DNA of 64,000 nucleotides, taken from Auriscalpium vulgare (Eukaryota > Basidiomycota > Agaricomycetes > Russulales > Auriscalpiaceae). The stretch is taken from assembly GCA_019915015.1 (NCBI GenBank), contig JAHBBC010000001.1:2356001-2420000 (forward strand). Direction: 5' to 3'. The position numbers and the translations under genes are program-made. Under the pieces are notes generated by a model. It did not search any database. It saw nothing but the letters and a program-made list of their open reading frames with translations, and had not been told where the DNA came from. Positions 43,797-56,384 of the stretch are shown piece after piece; position 1 is the stretch's first letter; every line of letters starts with the position of its first letter.

Positions 43797-46700
43797 ATGG
43801 CCACGCGTGTGAATCAGCCTGGACTGCCATCTGCCGACACTGACGCTCGCTACAACGCCCCCTTCTCCCCCTTTCCCCACCATCCCCTCCCGTCGTCCCC
43901 CGCCCGACAGCCCCTCCCGCCCGGCGCTTCCTCATATATGGCCGCCTCAGACGACCTTGACCTTGTTGGTCACCTTGGCTCGTCCCCCGAACCCAGCGAC
44001 CGCCTCAACGGGGACGACTCGGACGACAACATGCAGGTCGACTCGGACTCCGACGCTGTCCAGAAGGCCCCCGAACCAGAGGTGGACCCGGATGTGGATG
44101 CAGATGGGGACTCCGTGGACGAGCACGAGACAGCAGCGGTGAGCTATGTCCCAGTCGCTTCCTCCTCGCGCCCTCCGGCCAGTGAAGTTGGTGGTTCAGT
44201 GTAAAGAGAGTCTAGCATATATTGATGAATGCATTTATTTGATTAGGTCAACCAAGATGAGGATTTCGTATGTATCACTGCGCCAGTGGGTTGCGTTCTC
44301 TAGTTCAACTTTACATATCAGGGCTACGAGAGTGCCGAAGATGACGATGACGACGCCTCATATGGAGACGAGGAATATGGCAGCGCTACCAAGAAGAAGG
44401 CTGTCCCGAAGAAAAAGAAGGCGCCGTCAAAGATCAAAGGTGCGTCTCGCTTGCCCTAGTATACATCATCGTCTGAGTTTGGTACAGTCATATCGCGGCC
44501 AGCGTCGTCAGACTCGGACTCAGAGTATGGAGCCCGGTCCAAGAAGAAGAAGAAGCCGCGCGTGTCGGGAGATGAGGTTCGGACGTCCAGCCGAGGCACC
44601 AGGGTGCCCAACTATGCGGACGACGTGGAGGACTTCGAGCAATACGATGAGCCGCATCCTGGGTACTACTTTGACCCGAACCTTCAGGAGAAGGAGAATG
44701 ACGAGATCGAGGCCGTCCTTGGGCATTCTCGGGATGAGGGCCACGAGGAGGATCCAGAGGATGTTTGGTACGACAACATAGTGCGTCGTGTTTTCGATTC
44801 CTGGTCTTTTTCTAGTATGAAATGTCATGCCCTAGCGTTTCCACATCAAGTGGAAAGGTTTCTCTCATCTCCGAAATACGGACGAAACCTACGAATTTCT
44901 GAAACGCTACAAAGGGTTAAAACGCGTCGACAACTACATCAAAGGATACCGGGCGTACCAGGCGCGGCTAGCTGCACCAAATCTAACGTCGGAAGACCGA
45001 GAAATGCTGCTGTTGGACAAGGAACGCGAGAAGGAAGATCTCGACACGTACAAGACCGTCGAACGCGTGGTTGCACATCGCGAGAGCGCGAAGGGCGAGA
45101 TCGAGTACTTTTGCAAGTGGAACGGGTTGAACTACGAGCACTGCACGTGGGAGCCGTTAGACGAAATTCGCCCCATAGCTAGAGATCAACTGGAGGCCTA
45201 CCGTCGACGCGAGGCTGAAGCGAAGTTCCCTTACAAGAGTGCCGTCTACCCGCGGAAGGAGCGACCAAAATTCGAGAAGATCACCGAAGACCCCGAGTAC
45301 ATCGCGGAGACCGGCGGACAGTTGAAAGACTTCCAGCTGACAGGTCTGAATTGGCTGGCCTATCTTTGGAGCAAAGGTGACAATGGCATTCTCGCGGACG
45401 AGATGGGCCTCGGCAAGGTACAACTCTCCGAAGTTATGTGAGCTCAATGGTCTAATATTCGCGCTACAGACGGTTCAAACTGTCGCCTTCATGTCATATC
45501 TCTTTCACGAGATGCATCAGTATGGCCCGTTCCTCGTGATCGTTCCGCTCTCCACCATCACCGCGTGGCAGTCGCAGTTCCAAACTTGGGCGCCGGATAT
45601 GAACGTCATCACGTACATCGGAACGGCACCCGCACGCGAGGTCATTCGCAACTACGAGTTCGGACCGACAAACAAGAAACTCAAGCTAAATGTGCTCCTG
45701 ACGACATACGAGCTTACCTTGCGGGACGCGAAGGAGCTGGGCGACATCAAATGGCAGGTCCTTGCTGTTGACGAGGTATGGTGTTGTTGTATAATCTGCG
45801 GGTCGTTCCTCACGGTGAAGCGCAGGCCCACAGGTTGAAAAATTCGGAGAGTCAACTATACGAGGCACTTCGAGCGTTTCCAGCTGCGTCCAAGCTGCTC
45901 ATCACGGGCACGCCTCTCCAGAACAATGTCAGAGGTCGGTTCCCGATGCAGGTGTGCCAAATGTTATCCAGCTGACAGCGCGCTTTCAGAGTTGCTTTCG
46001 CTAATGCACTTCCTCATGCCGGACAAATGTGAGTGTCATACTTTGGCGTTGAACAGACGATGCTGAAAGGCTGTTGTGAAGTTACATTGACAAACGAATT
46101 CGATCTCGCGGATGCCGACCACGAGTCGAAGATCCAGGACTTACACAAGCAGCTGGAATCGCTCATGCTCAGGCGGCTGAAGCGTGACGTCCTGACGTCC
46201 TTGCCGACAAAGAGCGAACGGATTCTTCGAGTGGAAATGAGTGCCATGCAAACTCACTTCTACAAGAACATCTTGACCAAGGCATGTGACTCGAGCCCGC
46301 CCATCCCGCGCCTTAGAATAGCTAACATTGCATGTGCAGAATTTCCAAGGTCTCATCAAGAGCTCGAACGGCAACAGCAACATCAGCCTTCTTAATATCG
46401 GTCCGTCAGTTTACATGTTGCTAGTAGCTCTGAATGACGGAGGATACCGTAGCGATGGAACTGAAGAAGGCGGCGAATCATCCGTATCTTTTCGACGGTG
46501 CTGAGGTCAAGACCAACGAAGAGGAGTCCCTGAAGGGCCTCGTGATGAACAGCGGCAAAATGGTTCTTCTCGACAAGCTCCTGACACGACTACGCAGTGA
46601 TGGACATCGAGTTCTGATTTTCAGCCAGATGGTTCGTATGCTCGACATTCTCAGCGATTACCTGGCTCTGCGAGGCTACGTGTACCAGCGTCTGGATGGC

Positions 46701-49153
46701 ATGGTCTCCTCCGAAATACGGAAGAAGTCCATTGCTCACTTCAACGCCCCGGGCTCCCCGGACTTCGTATTTCTTCTGTCCACGCGTGCCGGCGGTCTCG
46801 GCATCAATCTCGAGACCGCCGATACTGTGATCATCTTTGACGTAAGTGTCGCCTGTGGTCTGGATTTTGGGCAATCTTTCATCATAGCCGCCGTTGCAGA
46901 GCGACTGGAACCCGCAGAACGACCTCCAGGCCATGGCACGTGCCCACCGCATTGGGCAAAAGTCCCATGTCAGTGTTTATCGCTTTGTGAGCAAGGATAC
47001 GATGGAAGAAGATGTCCTCGAACGTGCCAAGAAGAAGATGGTGCTGGAGTATGCGAGTACGTCGTCTAAGAATGCAGTTGATTATACGTGCTCATGTCGC
47101 GGCGCGCAGTCATCAACCAAATGGACACGTCACAGGCCCATCTGAGCGGCAAAGCGAAAGAGATCAGCAAGCCGGACAATCTGAGCAAGGACGAACTAAA
47201 CGCTGTGTTGAAATACGGCGCTTCAAAGATGTACATTTTCACGTTTCATACGTGCCTTTGTTTTGTTTATGACAGCACGCGCATTATGCAGGTTCGACAA
47301 GGAAGCCGCCCAGCAGAACAAGAAGCTGGACGAGATGGACCTCGACGACATTCTCAACCGCGCAGAAGATCACGAGACCATGGCTCAAGGCGGAGATGGT
47401 GGCGCGTCTCTCGGAGGAGAGAGTTTCCTGGCAACATTCGCGGCTGTCAGTGATGTCAAGAACGATCTGAGCTGGGAGGATATCATCCCTCTAGATGAAC
47501 GCCAGAAGGTCGAGCGCGAAGACGACCTTAGAAAGGCGGAGGAACTTGCGGCGCAGGATACCTCTAGAGACAGGAAGCGGACTCATGCTGCTGTGTCTTA
47601 CGAGGGAATGGACGTAGATCAGCCAGGATCGGCCCCGACCGTGAAGAAGCCGAAGGCGCAAGGGCTTACTCGCAAGTCCGCCAGCCAGAAGGCGATGGAG
47701 TTGAAGGAACGTGACGTTCGCGTGCTCATTCGGAGTATGCAGAAATGGGGCGATATACGTCAGCGTTACAGCGTGATCGTGAGTCGGCCTCTCGCGTGCA
47801 AATAAGTGCCGCTGACGTTCTGCAGGTGAACGAGTCCAAGCTCCAAGACAAGAACAGGGGCATGATCCAGGACGTCGCGGACGACATCGTCGAAATATGC
47901 GCCAAAGCTGTCGAGGAGAACAACGTGCAAAAGCGGGATCGGATCGCTGCAGGTGAAACATTGACCACAGCCCAGAAGAGCAAGGCCGTTCTCGTCACAT
48001 ACCGCAACGTTGGCAACATCAACGCCGAGACGGTCCTCTCTCGGACGCAGGACTTGTCGATCTTGTACACTCACCTCAGCCCCCTCAGCGACGAAGAGCT
48101 CTTCCAATGGAGCATCCCCGTTGACAACATCCGTCCTACGCTCAATTGGTCTGGTCGGTGGGGCCCGCAGGAGGATGCCATGCTCCTTGTCGGCGCCTTC
48201 CTCCACGGCTTCGGCAACTGGGAGGTGATGGCAAAGGACACAAGGCTCGGACTGGACGGCAAGTTTTTCCTCGAGGAAGGGAAGAAGGGCGAGGATTCCG
48301 CCAGCAAGCCAATTCCGAACGCTATCCATCTCGTCCGGCGTGGCGATTTCCTCCTGGGCATACTTCGTGAACACGATGAGAAGCTGCGTTCGTATGAGAG
48401 CTCGATTAGGACGAAGAGTCATCTAAAGGTCTCTGCGTCGCCCCCACCAGTTGCGTCGTCGTCGTACAGCGGAAGTCTCAAGCGGCGTGCGGAGAGTGAA
48501 GCTGTCGCCTCCGTAGAGGACAACAGTTCGCGAAAGCGGAAGCGTAGACCAACCCCTACGTTCACCGACTCTTCGTCTTCCGACGAATGGTACGTCTGCG
48601 ACTAAGATATGTTGGCGTCGCTCACCATCCTTTGTGCAGTCCGTCCATGGATGAGGCTGCCACCAAGGAGGAGCTTCGCCCGGTCAAGAAGCAGCTGGTA
48701 AGCCTGGAAGTCCATACCTCTTCCGCCGGGTTGCCGACCATCTTTTGGCAGAAACAACTGAAATTGTCGGGCGGTGACATGCCTCGGGACGACAAGGTTG
48801 CGATCTTGAAAGAGTCTCTGGCCGCAATTGGGCGCCGGATTGAGGTCGTGCTCGACAGCAAGCAGGCTGCCGGCGAAGACAGAGATCGTTGGCGACGACA
48901 TTTGTGGACGTGAGTGCATTTGCAGCAGCACACGTCGTTTCGTTTACATGTTCTTTGCAGATTCGTCACGCTTTTCTGGCCAAAGAAGGTCAAGGCAGGG
49001 AAGCTTGAAGAGATCCACGCCAAAATGGTCATGAAAGAGGCCACCGATGCCACTGTGACGAAAAAGCCCAGAATGGGATCAAGTAAACCCAACGGCTCCC
49101 CAGTGCACGCGTCGGCGTCTTCAGTGAAGACGAATGGCAAGTCACATCGGTAG
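43797..49153 (+). CDS. CHD1: CHD1 chromodomain helicase DNA-binding protein
   Basis: Nuclear ATP-dependent nucleosome-spacing remodeler acting on transcribed genes. The start at 43797 leads into an acidic, Ser-rich N-terminal region. Paired chromodomains follow: [20 protein letters not shown] and later [20 protein letters not shown]. The SNF2 motor has [20 protein letters not shown], the Walker [36 protein letters not shown] split by an intron, TGTPLQNN, then [20 protein letters not shown] and the second lobe with [38 protein letters not shown] and [18 protein letters not shown]. The C-terminal DNA-binding SANT-SLIDE part includes [17 protein letters not shown] and [16 protein letters not shown], then a CHCT-like helical tail ending at 49153. 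Around 15 introns; all motor motifs look functional. Confidence 0.95.
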
Positions 49154-49575
49154 CCCCACACTCTTTTTTTTCACTTTTCTCGCTGTGGCCTCGGGGTATC
49201 TACGCTGCTTTCAACCCCACGTCTCTGTATTCTAATACACCCTGTACTTATTCACCGGTCAAGTTATCCTTCGCACATACCTGGTGTTGCTGCTGTCTCC
49301 CTGGTTCCTCGAATCCTGCTCAGCTGCGCTGCACTTCTCATCTGTAACACGGTCACCATCTACCGGAGAGTATTTGTATGTACTATGGGACGCCGTAATG
49401 TAGATTTCCCGTTTTCCCGTTAATGAGACGTTTGTTAATCGGCAAATATATAGTGTCCTTCAAGCTTGTCAGACAGGTGTGATGTGGGGCAACCCTACGC
49501 TGACTGTCAGACACATATGTCAACCTAACGAAGCAAGAGCCTTGAGTTACTGTAACAAGTCGGAGCATGGCGGAG
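49154..49575. other. Convergent 3' region, CHD1 / BTB gene
   Basis: Both flanking genes end into this AT-richer gap with several T-tracts. No gene or repeat is seen. Confidence 0.5.
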
Positions 49576-50547
49576 TCATCGCTCATGACTTACTGATTCA
49601 ACGCGTCGCCGTATCTCCCCCGCCAGAGCCTTACTGTACTGGTCGAGAGCTGCGATGATGATTGGAGCTTGAGGAAGGCACGTAGTGCATGAAGGAACCT
49701 TGAGCAGCGCCATGCTGACGATGTGCGGCTCCCTAACTATGCCGTGCCACGGCCGCGCATGCAGCTGAGCAATCACCCGGTTCATATAGTCCTGCCAATA
49801 TCCAGGGGCATTATCGGGGCCATTTCTGAATACGATGTCGGTGTTGGTACGCCGTGAACAAAATCTGCACGGGTTGACGGGCGGCGCCCACGCGAGGTCT
49901 GTCACAACGTTGAGGACCGCGTCACGGCATTCCTGCTGATAGCGCATAAGACGCACTACAGCCAAGCCCAACGTGTCCTGAAGCTCCGGAAACTCTGATG
50001 TCGGGTTGGGACGCTCCAGCGTGCGCTGCGCCGCCGCCATCATGATCTCCTTCTCCCCGACGCCGTGCCGCGAGACGAACGCGAATACTCGCTCAGGCTG
50101 TGGGATGGGCCCCTCTCCACGCAGTCGCCGTATGACCGCGTGGCGTACGACATCAATGTCGTACTTGGCCACGATCGTTATCGCGCGCTTGATGTCCTCG
50201 ACTGTGTCCAGAGAGGGTGTGTTTGGGCAGAGTGTACTGGGGTAAATGAAACCGAGGAGCATGTTCAGCTCCGCTGCGGTGTCTTGCATACGAACGACGT
50301 GCAGTCCATCCTTGATCTCGTCCTGATGCGAGCGGGCGAGATCGGCGTCAAGAGCTGGAGACTTGGTCTGCGGTAGGTTGATGAGGCCTTTGAAGGCGTC
50401 GGACGCCTTGGAGATCAGAAGCGTGTGCACATAGAAGTGCACCGCGTCCTTGGAGAGCAGAATGATGTCCGAGTCCGAGTCATAGTTATCGAATGGAGGG
50501 GCGGCGACACTGGTGGGGTTGGAGGGTTCGTTGAGGACGGTGGACAT
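49576..50547 (-). CDS. BTB/POZ domain protein, single exon
   Basis: Intronless 323-residue protein of the large basidiomycete BTB family. The start at 50547 gives a short lead, then the BTB fold: YDSDSDIILLSKDAVHFYVH, TLLISKASDAFKGLINL, LHVVRMQDTAAELNMLLGFI and YPSTLCPNTPSLDTVEDIKR, then AITIVAKYDIDVVRHAVIRR. The C-terminal half is helical and has CRFCSRRTNTD, then VPSCTTC, possible zinc-binding pairs common in this family. The members expanded greatly in mushrooms, and their partners (Cul3-type ligases or chromatin factors) are mostly unproven. It shares a 104-bp bidirectional promoter with SLU7. Confidence 0.85.
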   Translation of the reverse strand: MSTVLNEPSNPTSVAAPPFDNYDSDSDIILLSKDAVHFYVHTLLISKASDAFKGLINLPQTKSPALDADLARSHQDEIKDGLHVVRMQDTAAELNMLLGFIYPSTLCPNTPSLDTVEDIKRAITIVAKYDIDVVRHAVIRRLRGEGPIPQPERVFAFVSRHGVGEKEIMMAAAQRTLERPNPTSEFPELQDTLGLAVVRLMRYQQECRDAVLNVVTDLAWAPPVNPCRFCSRRTNTDIVFRNGPDNAPGYWQDYMNRVIAQLHARPWHGIVREPHIVSMALLKVPSCTTCLPQAPIIIAALDQYSKALAGEIRRRVESVSHER

Positions 50548-50651
50548 GATGCCGACTCCGTGTGTGGATGCTGCGGAGCACCGGCTGCTACTCTAGGGCG
50601 ACCAGGCGCGCTGTGCTTACGTGACGCTCCTGTTACCTTCCGACTTCCACT

Positions 50652-52601
50652 ATGGCATCCTCTAGCGGTGCGTAATCCCCCATCTACGTTGAGCTCTCCG
50701 CTAAAGTCCTCTTTTCAGCCGTTGGAAAGCTCTCGCGCGAAGAGTTCCGTCGCCAGAAGGACCTCGACGCCGCTCGCAAAGCCGGTACCGCCCCGGCTGC
50801 CTTGGATGAAGAGGGACGCCCCATTAATCCACATATTCCTCGTGCGTTTTGCACTTTCCTGAAAGGCTTGTCGCGCCCTCATACCCTCCGCAGAGTATAT
50901 CTCCCAGGCCCCGTGGTACCTCGACACCGGCGCACCTTCCCTCAGTCATCAGCGGAGACCATCACCCGACGCTCCGCCCTCGAGTATCAACGACCGCTGG
51001 TACGACCGCAACCTCAAAGCGGGCCCTGCCGCGAAAAAGTATCGCAAGGGCGCCTGCGAGAACTGCGGTGCCATCACCCACAAGAAGCAGGACTGCCTCG
51101 AGCGGCCGCGCAAGAAGGGGGCGAAGTACAGCAACAAAGACATTGCTCGTGACGAGGTCATCCAGAACATCGACGCGGGCTACGATGCCAAGCGCGACCG
51201 CTGGAATGGCTACGACGCGGCGGACCACAAGAAGATCTACGAAGAGTACGAGGCGGTGGAGGCGGAGCGCCAGCGGCTGCGAGAGGAGGAGATCGACAAC
51301 CAGACGACGACGGATCTCGCGGCGGTGCGGAAGGTGGCGAAAGCTGGGAAGGCGGAGGGGAAGGAGACGGACCCAGACTTTGGGTCCAGTGACGAAGAGG
51401 ATGCGGATGTGGACAAGTATGCGGAGGCTGCGGATGCAGTGGGGCAGAAGATGGACACCAAAACACGCATCACTGTGCGCAATTTGCGCATTCGGGAGGA
51501 TGTCGCGAAGTACCTCATCAACTTGGACCCGTCAAGTGCGTACTACGACCCGAAGACGCGCTCCATGCGCGACAACCCCGTGCAGAACGTCGCACCGGAA
51601 GATGTAAGCCCTGATGCATGTCGACCGTTTCACTCAATTAACCTGCCTCGCAGGCTCAATTTGCTGGCGACAACTTCCTGCGCCACTCTGGCGAAGCTCC
51701 GGAGGTCGAGCAGCTCCAGCTCTTTGCGTGGAACTCCGCCGCTCGTGGTCATGACGTCCATCTCAACGCAAACCCTACGCAAGGGCAACTTCTCCACCAC
51801 GAGTTCAGGCAGAAGAAGGAAGAGCTGAAAGACTCATCAAAAGTCAGCGTCTTGGCGAGGTACGGTGGTGCGGAGTACCTGGAGTCGGTGCCCAAGGAGC
51901 TGCTGCAAGGGCAGACCGAAGAATACGTTGAGTATTCGAGGACAGGACAGGTCGTGCACGGAAAAGAGCGCGCAAAGGCGCGTTCAAAGTATGCCGAAGA
52001 TGGTAGGCCCTCGTGCAGTAAATCATCGCACTTCTGCTAATTGTTCTATTGGCAGCCTACATCAACAACCACACAGCCGTCTGGGGCTCCTACTACGATG
52101 TCGCGTCGTCGCAGTGGGGCTACAAATGCTGCCACTCCCTCGTCCATATATCATATTGCACTGGCGATGCCGGGAAGGAGGCGTCCCAAGCGTCCAGCGC
52201 GCAGAATCTGCTCAAGGCGTCGACCGCTGTCGACAATGCCCCGCCAAGATCTATGGTCGATGCGCATCTTGAGAAGAGCGAGGCGGATCGGAAGGGCAAG
52301 GGCAAGCAACGGGCGGGAGGGCTTGACGTGGAAGCGGAGCAGGGGAAGCTGTCGGAGGCGCTGAGCGAGGAGAAGAAGAGGAAGTCGAGGGCAGATGAAG
52401 GCGACGGCCGGTTTGCGACCAAGAAGTCCAAGGGCGAAGCGCACGAAGGGAAGAAGTTCGACGTGACAGAAGACGAGCTCGGTGCGTTGGGTCAGTGTGT
52501 CGGCGCGTGCTGCGAGCTTACCAGCGATTGCAGAGTCGTACCGGATGAACCGACGAATGGCGGAGGATCCAATGGCGAACTACGTCGACCAGGAGGTGTA
52601 G
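50652..52601 (+). CDS. SLU7: Pre-mRNA splicing factor SLU7
   Basis: Second-step splicing factor that helps choose the 3' splice site. The start at 50652 gives [20 protein letters not shown] across intron 1. Then come [31 protein letters not shown] and [20 protein letters not shown]. The zinc knuckle [14 protein letters not shown] matches C-X2-C-X4-H-X4-C exactly. Further blocks are [80 protein letters not shown] and [20 protein letters not shown], then [17 protein letters not shown] Lys-rich stretch precedes a small last exon with [17 protein letters not shown], stopping at 52601. Length, domain order and terminus fit the family. Confidence 0.94.
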
Positions 52602-52773
52602 GATATGATACTAGTGTACGCCATGCGCGATGTCCTGATGGTGGAATGATGAGGGAGCTCTCGGTCACGTGCGAAATACAACCGCGCAAAGGCCACAACG
52701 TTTCTTGGAGCGTGCACACTGCACCGTGCAGCGAGCTCATCGTGACCCGCGGTGTGCACAACACGCCGTCCCC

Positions 52774-54075
52774 ATGCGGTTTACGACAGCCCTCGCCCTC
52801 CTCCTCGGTCTCGGCACTCGCATCGTTTATAACAAGTTCATCCGCATACGAAATGCACCAGGCCCCGGCATCGAGGACCACGCCCTCAGCGGCCTTTGGC
52901 AGGGCGTCCTCCTCTACTACTTCCTCATGGAGTATCCGTCCCTCGCGTTCGGCGTTGGCTTCGGCATCGCCGCCCGCCTCGTCGTCGGCTTCCTCGTCAC
53001 CTACAACGCGACCGCGACCGCGTGCACCATGCTCGGCGTCGCCATCGGCGTGCTCTTCACCGACATCCTCTCCCAGGTGCTCGAGGACGGCCCCGAGGAC
53101 GCGCTGCTGACGCAGGGCAGGTACGACAGCTCCGTCGTCAGCGCCGAGCCGTACTTCCCGCGCCGCCTCGTCCAGTTCCGCCGCACCTCGAGCGAGGAGC
53201 GCGAGCACCGCCACCAGCGCCGCCGCCGCCGCGAGTTCCTCGAGTCGACGCCCTCGGTGACGACCGGCACAACCCAGTCGTGGGACTCGCTGTCTGACTG
53301 GGTCGACCCCGGCCACACGATGTCGCCGCTGGAGCGCGAGGTCGCGGCGCTCAGGAAGAAGGCCTCCATGGCGGACAGCGAGCGGAGGCGGTTCAAGGAG
53401 GAGAAGCAGTGGGCGCAGTCGCAGGGCAACAAGGCCCGCGCGACGCAGATGGGCTGGCAAGTGAAGCGGTACTCGGCGCTGATGCAGAGCTTCCATCGGG
53501 AGGCCGATATGCGTTTGCTCGAAGGTGCGCGCCTTTCTTGCGCCTGCGGGTCTACGATTGACGGTCTCCGACCAACAGCGCAAAATGATCGGCACAGAAA
53601 GGAGCTTTCCAGCGCTCTCTCGCAAGTGGGCGTGCCAGCGTCGAAGCCACGGCTGCCGATGTCCTTCAGGGACTTGGACCCAATTTCATCGCGGCCGCTC
53701 GCAGTGACAGTGACGTCACCTAGCAGCCCACCACCGCGCCCGGTGCCCCCGCCTACGACGAGGACACGTCGCGCATCCTTCGGGCCTTCGGGCACACAGG
53801 AAACCCAGCCCCGCGTCCGCAAATCGTCCACAAGCAAGGGCAAGGAGCGTGCGATCCCCGTCGACCGTGAACGCGAAAAAGAACGCGAAAGAGATCGGGC
53901 GCTGCCCGCCGGTTCCAGCTTCACCGGGATGCATCACAAGAAGACGACGTCCGTCGTGAGCCGTCCCAGCGTGCGGATCGAGGTGCACGAGTACGCCGCC
54001 GCCCACCTGCTTGCGCGCCGCACGGCTGATTTATTTGACAGACTGCCATCGCGATCGCGGTCCAAGAAACAATGA
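52774..54075 (+). CDS. Membrane-anchored coiled-coil protein, unknown
   Basis: Not recognised as a named protein. The ATG at 52774 starts a hydrophobic segment, [20 protein letters not shown], then a membrane-rich part with [35 protein letters not shown] and [20 protein letters not shown], so three spans are likely. A basic, Arg-rich stretch follows, then a helical block [20 protein letters not shown] and [20 protein letters not shown] that faintly recalls the DUF1771 helices found before Smr domains. The tail is Ser/Pro/Arg-rich and ends SRSRSKKQ. An intron at about 53526-53579 is 54 nt, a multiple of three without stops, so retention would leave the frame open. A longer start at 52669 is less likely because the signal-like segment follows 52774. 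Confidence 0.72.
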   Translation: MRFTTALALLLGLGTRIVYNKFIRIRNAPGPGIEDHALSGLWQGVLLYYFLMEYPSLAFGVGFGIAARLVVGFLVTYNATATACTMLGVAIGVLFTDILSQVLEDGPEDALLTQGRYDSSVVSAEPYFPRRLVQFRRTSSEEREHRHQRRRRREFLESTPSVTTGTTQSWDSLSDWVDPGHTMSPLEREVAALRKKASMADSERRRFKEEKQWAQSQGNKARATQMGWQVKRYSALMQSFHREADMRLLEGARLSCACGSTIDGLRPTAQNDRHRKELSSALSQVGVPASKPRLPMSFRDLDPISSRPLAVTVTSPSSPPPRPVPPPTTRTRRASFGPSGTQETQPRVRKSSTSKGKERAIPVDREREKERERDRALPAGSSFTGMHHKKTTSVVSRPSVRIEVHEYAAAHLLARRTADLFDRLPSRSRSKKQ

Positions 54076-54739
54076 CCTTCCTATGCTTTCATGATTGACA
54101 CGCTCTGTAGACGACTAACTGGATGCATCGCTCGGTTGTATAGTACGCAAATTAAGTATGGTAGTCTTTGCTACTGAACGGCGCATATGCTACATGTTGT
54201 ACTGGTTTCGTGATGATGTTAGGAAGGGATGCAGGGCTTATTTACTGGGTGAGTGCTCGCCAGCTGTCCCGTCTAAAAGGATTGTACTGACCACTCGAAA
54301 TCGCCTATAAAGGATTGCTCTACTTACATACATACAGGAAATGATACCTCAATATACGTACACACTGCTCACTGGATCAGGTTAACTCGAAACCAGGATA
54401 TGTCGTTGTCCTTATAAACATGACATTCTTCGACACACGAGAAAGTGCCTCGTGCTTGAGTACTTGGCCACGGGCCTCGTTGATTTCATATTCTGTCACG
54501 TTGGTCGACCTTGCTAGCCTTGATCATGGTCATTAAGATAAAGTCCAGTTGCGGTGTGGCGCAGTGCCTTTTTCGCGATGTGTCGATGACACCTAAGCTC
54601 AAGCTCATCAGTGTGTCTGACGACGCAGGATGTTTCATGAACGAAAGACACGTACTACTCGCGCGCCAGCGACCACAATCCAAAAGAGCTGCTGAAGTTA
54701 CCCAAGGCTTCTTTGTGGTGATGATCGTAGAGAAGATTG
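54076..54739. other. Convergent 3' region
   Basis: AT-rich sequence between the end of the membrane protein and the end of the taspase-type gene. Short open frames on both strands (around 54490-54760) overlap each other and are not supported. Nothing else is seen. Confidence 0.5.
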
Positions 54740-56134
54740 TCACAGTGGCAACGCTGTGATAAATATCGGCGGCCTGGCGTCGTCTTCATACGAATGGAAC
54801 GGATTTCGCAAGATTGTGACCTGCGAACATGTTACCTGGATCTACTGTCCCCAACAGAAGACGCACCTTTGGTTTCGGATGTGCAGACGAGCAGTAGGCG
54901 ATCGCCATGCTGGGTGTCGTAAACGCACACCACAACCTTGCTGGTAGACATGTCCACAGCGTTGAGAACACGCGATGAAATGAACTACAATTCATCAGGC
55001 GACTCACCAACCGCAGCGCCGTCATCGAGCTCTTTCACCAATAGAAGGACACCTGCAGCCGGTTGAGGCTCCCCTTGCAGCCTCCAGTGATCTAAGGAAC
55101 ATTGAGGACCGATATTGGGACTAGAGCCGTAAAGATCAAATTACTGTAAAAGTGCTCAACGAGGACATCATGCAGAACTTTGTGGGCATCACCAGTTGGG
55201 GATGAGTGTAGAGCGTCCGCGATGGACTTGGCGAGGGAGGACTGTATAATGAGCTCTCCCTCGCCGGATATGCTGATTGCGACGCCATTTATGGAAGATG
55301 CAGACGCGGGATGTGAAGTCGAGGACGAGATTTGCTGCGCATAACAACCAGCGCCGAAGACTGCTGCCTGGCCGCCAAGAGTGAGTTGCAATCGTCAGAA
55401 AGTTCCGAAATGCAAGGTATGCTCGCCTCTCCTACACGACCGTCTGCCTTGAGCAGCAGTCCACCACTGGCAAATCAACGCATATAACTGAAGAGCCCAT
55501 GACGAGCGAATAGTGGAACTCACCTGGACACCCCAGCTGCCAGGTCTCCCGCGCTATCCATCACAACACCGCCTACCGTGTCTTGCAAAGCATTTATGTC
55601 GGTGCCCAACTCTTTTCCAGGTAGCGGCTCGACACGATCCAATCTCATGCGCCAGTGCTCCCACTCGCGCCTCGCCCTCTCCGAGATCAGGCGCTCTCCA
55701 TCCTCCACGCGCAGGCCTCTTTGCTGCGCGAAATCGCGCGCACCTTCTCCCACAAGCACCATCGGAGGAACGCGACCCAGGCTGTCCCTGCCTTTAACGC
55801 GTCCTTCGAGCACCGCGCGCGCGACTTGCACGGGGTGCGTGACGCCAGGCAGCGCACCGACTGCGCCGAAGGCGGACGAGCGGGCGTCCATGAGCGAAGC
55901 GTCACATTCCACCCGCCCGGTGAAGGTGAGATTGGACCCAAATCCAGCGTTCAGCGGCTCTGAGGACTCGAGCGAAGCGATGAGGGCAGCGGTGGTGTCG
56001 AGTGCAGTCCTTGGGGCTGGAGGCAGAGACACGAGGGCCGCGCGCAAAGCATCTTTGACTGTGCGCTCGGTTGAAAGTCCATGGTCTCCTGCGCCGCCGT
56101 GGACGGCGTAGAGGTAGAAAGGCGCTGGGACCAT
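54740..56134 (-). CDS. Taspase/isoaspartyl peptidase-family Ntn hydrolase
   Basis: N-terminal nucleophile hydrolase of the T2 family (asparaginase, isoaspartyl peptidase, threonine aspartase). The start at 56134 gives MVPAPFYLYAVHGGAGDHG. Further blocks are LESSEPLNAGFGSNLTFTGR, VECDASLMDARSSAFGAVGA and LPGVTHPVQVARAVLEG. The autocleavage site DTVGGVVMDSAGDLAAGVSS places the new N-terminal Thr as nucleophile, as in all T2 enzymes. SGGLLLKADGRVGE and AAVFGAGCYAQQISSS follow, then the C-terminal exon LWCAFTTPSMAIAYCSSAHP. That last stretch and the absence of a large metal-loop insertion favour threonine aspartase 1 over plain asparaginase. It ends at 54740. One intron (55368-55426) seems to use a GC donor. 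The family is certain; the exact substrate (proteins or isoaspartyl dipeptides) is not. Confidence 0.85.
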
Positions 56135-56384
56135 CCAGTTGCTGAGCACTGGAGCAGAACGTGTCAACGTGAAGAGCTGACCGGCCACACGTGATGCGCC
56201 GCCGCAACTCTCTCATGGACTCGGAGGTCATAAAGGTGCCACTTGCTACATATTGTTGGCAACGCGTTTCCAGGCAGCATGCCGCTAAGATCTGACGGTA
56301 ATTGCACTAAAATGGGCCACGACTGCACTGTATAAAGACCCCCTATCTACTGGTAGCCGGAACAATACTGTAATTATAAGCTTC

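Noticed and set aside
52492..53924. Long minus-strand ORFs (52492-53625 and 53001-53924)
   Set aside because: They are antisense shadows of the plus-strand membrane protein and the SLU7 end in GC-rich sequence. Their composition is Arg/Leu-rich and no motif is present.
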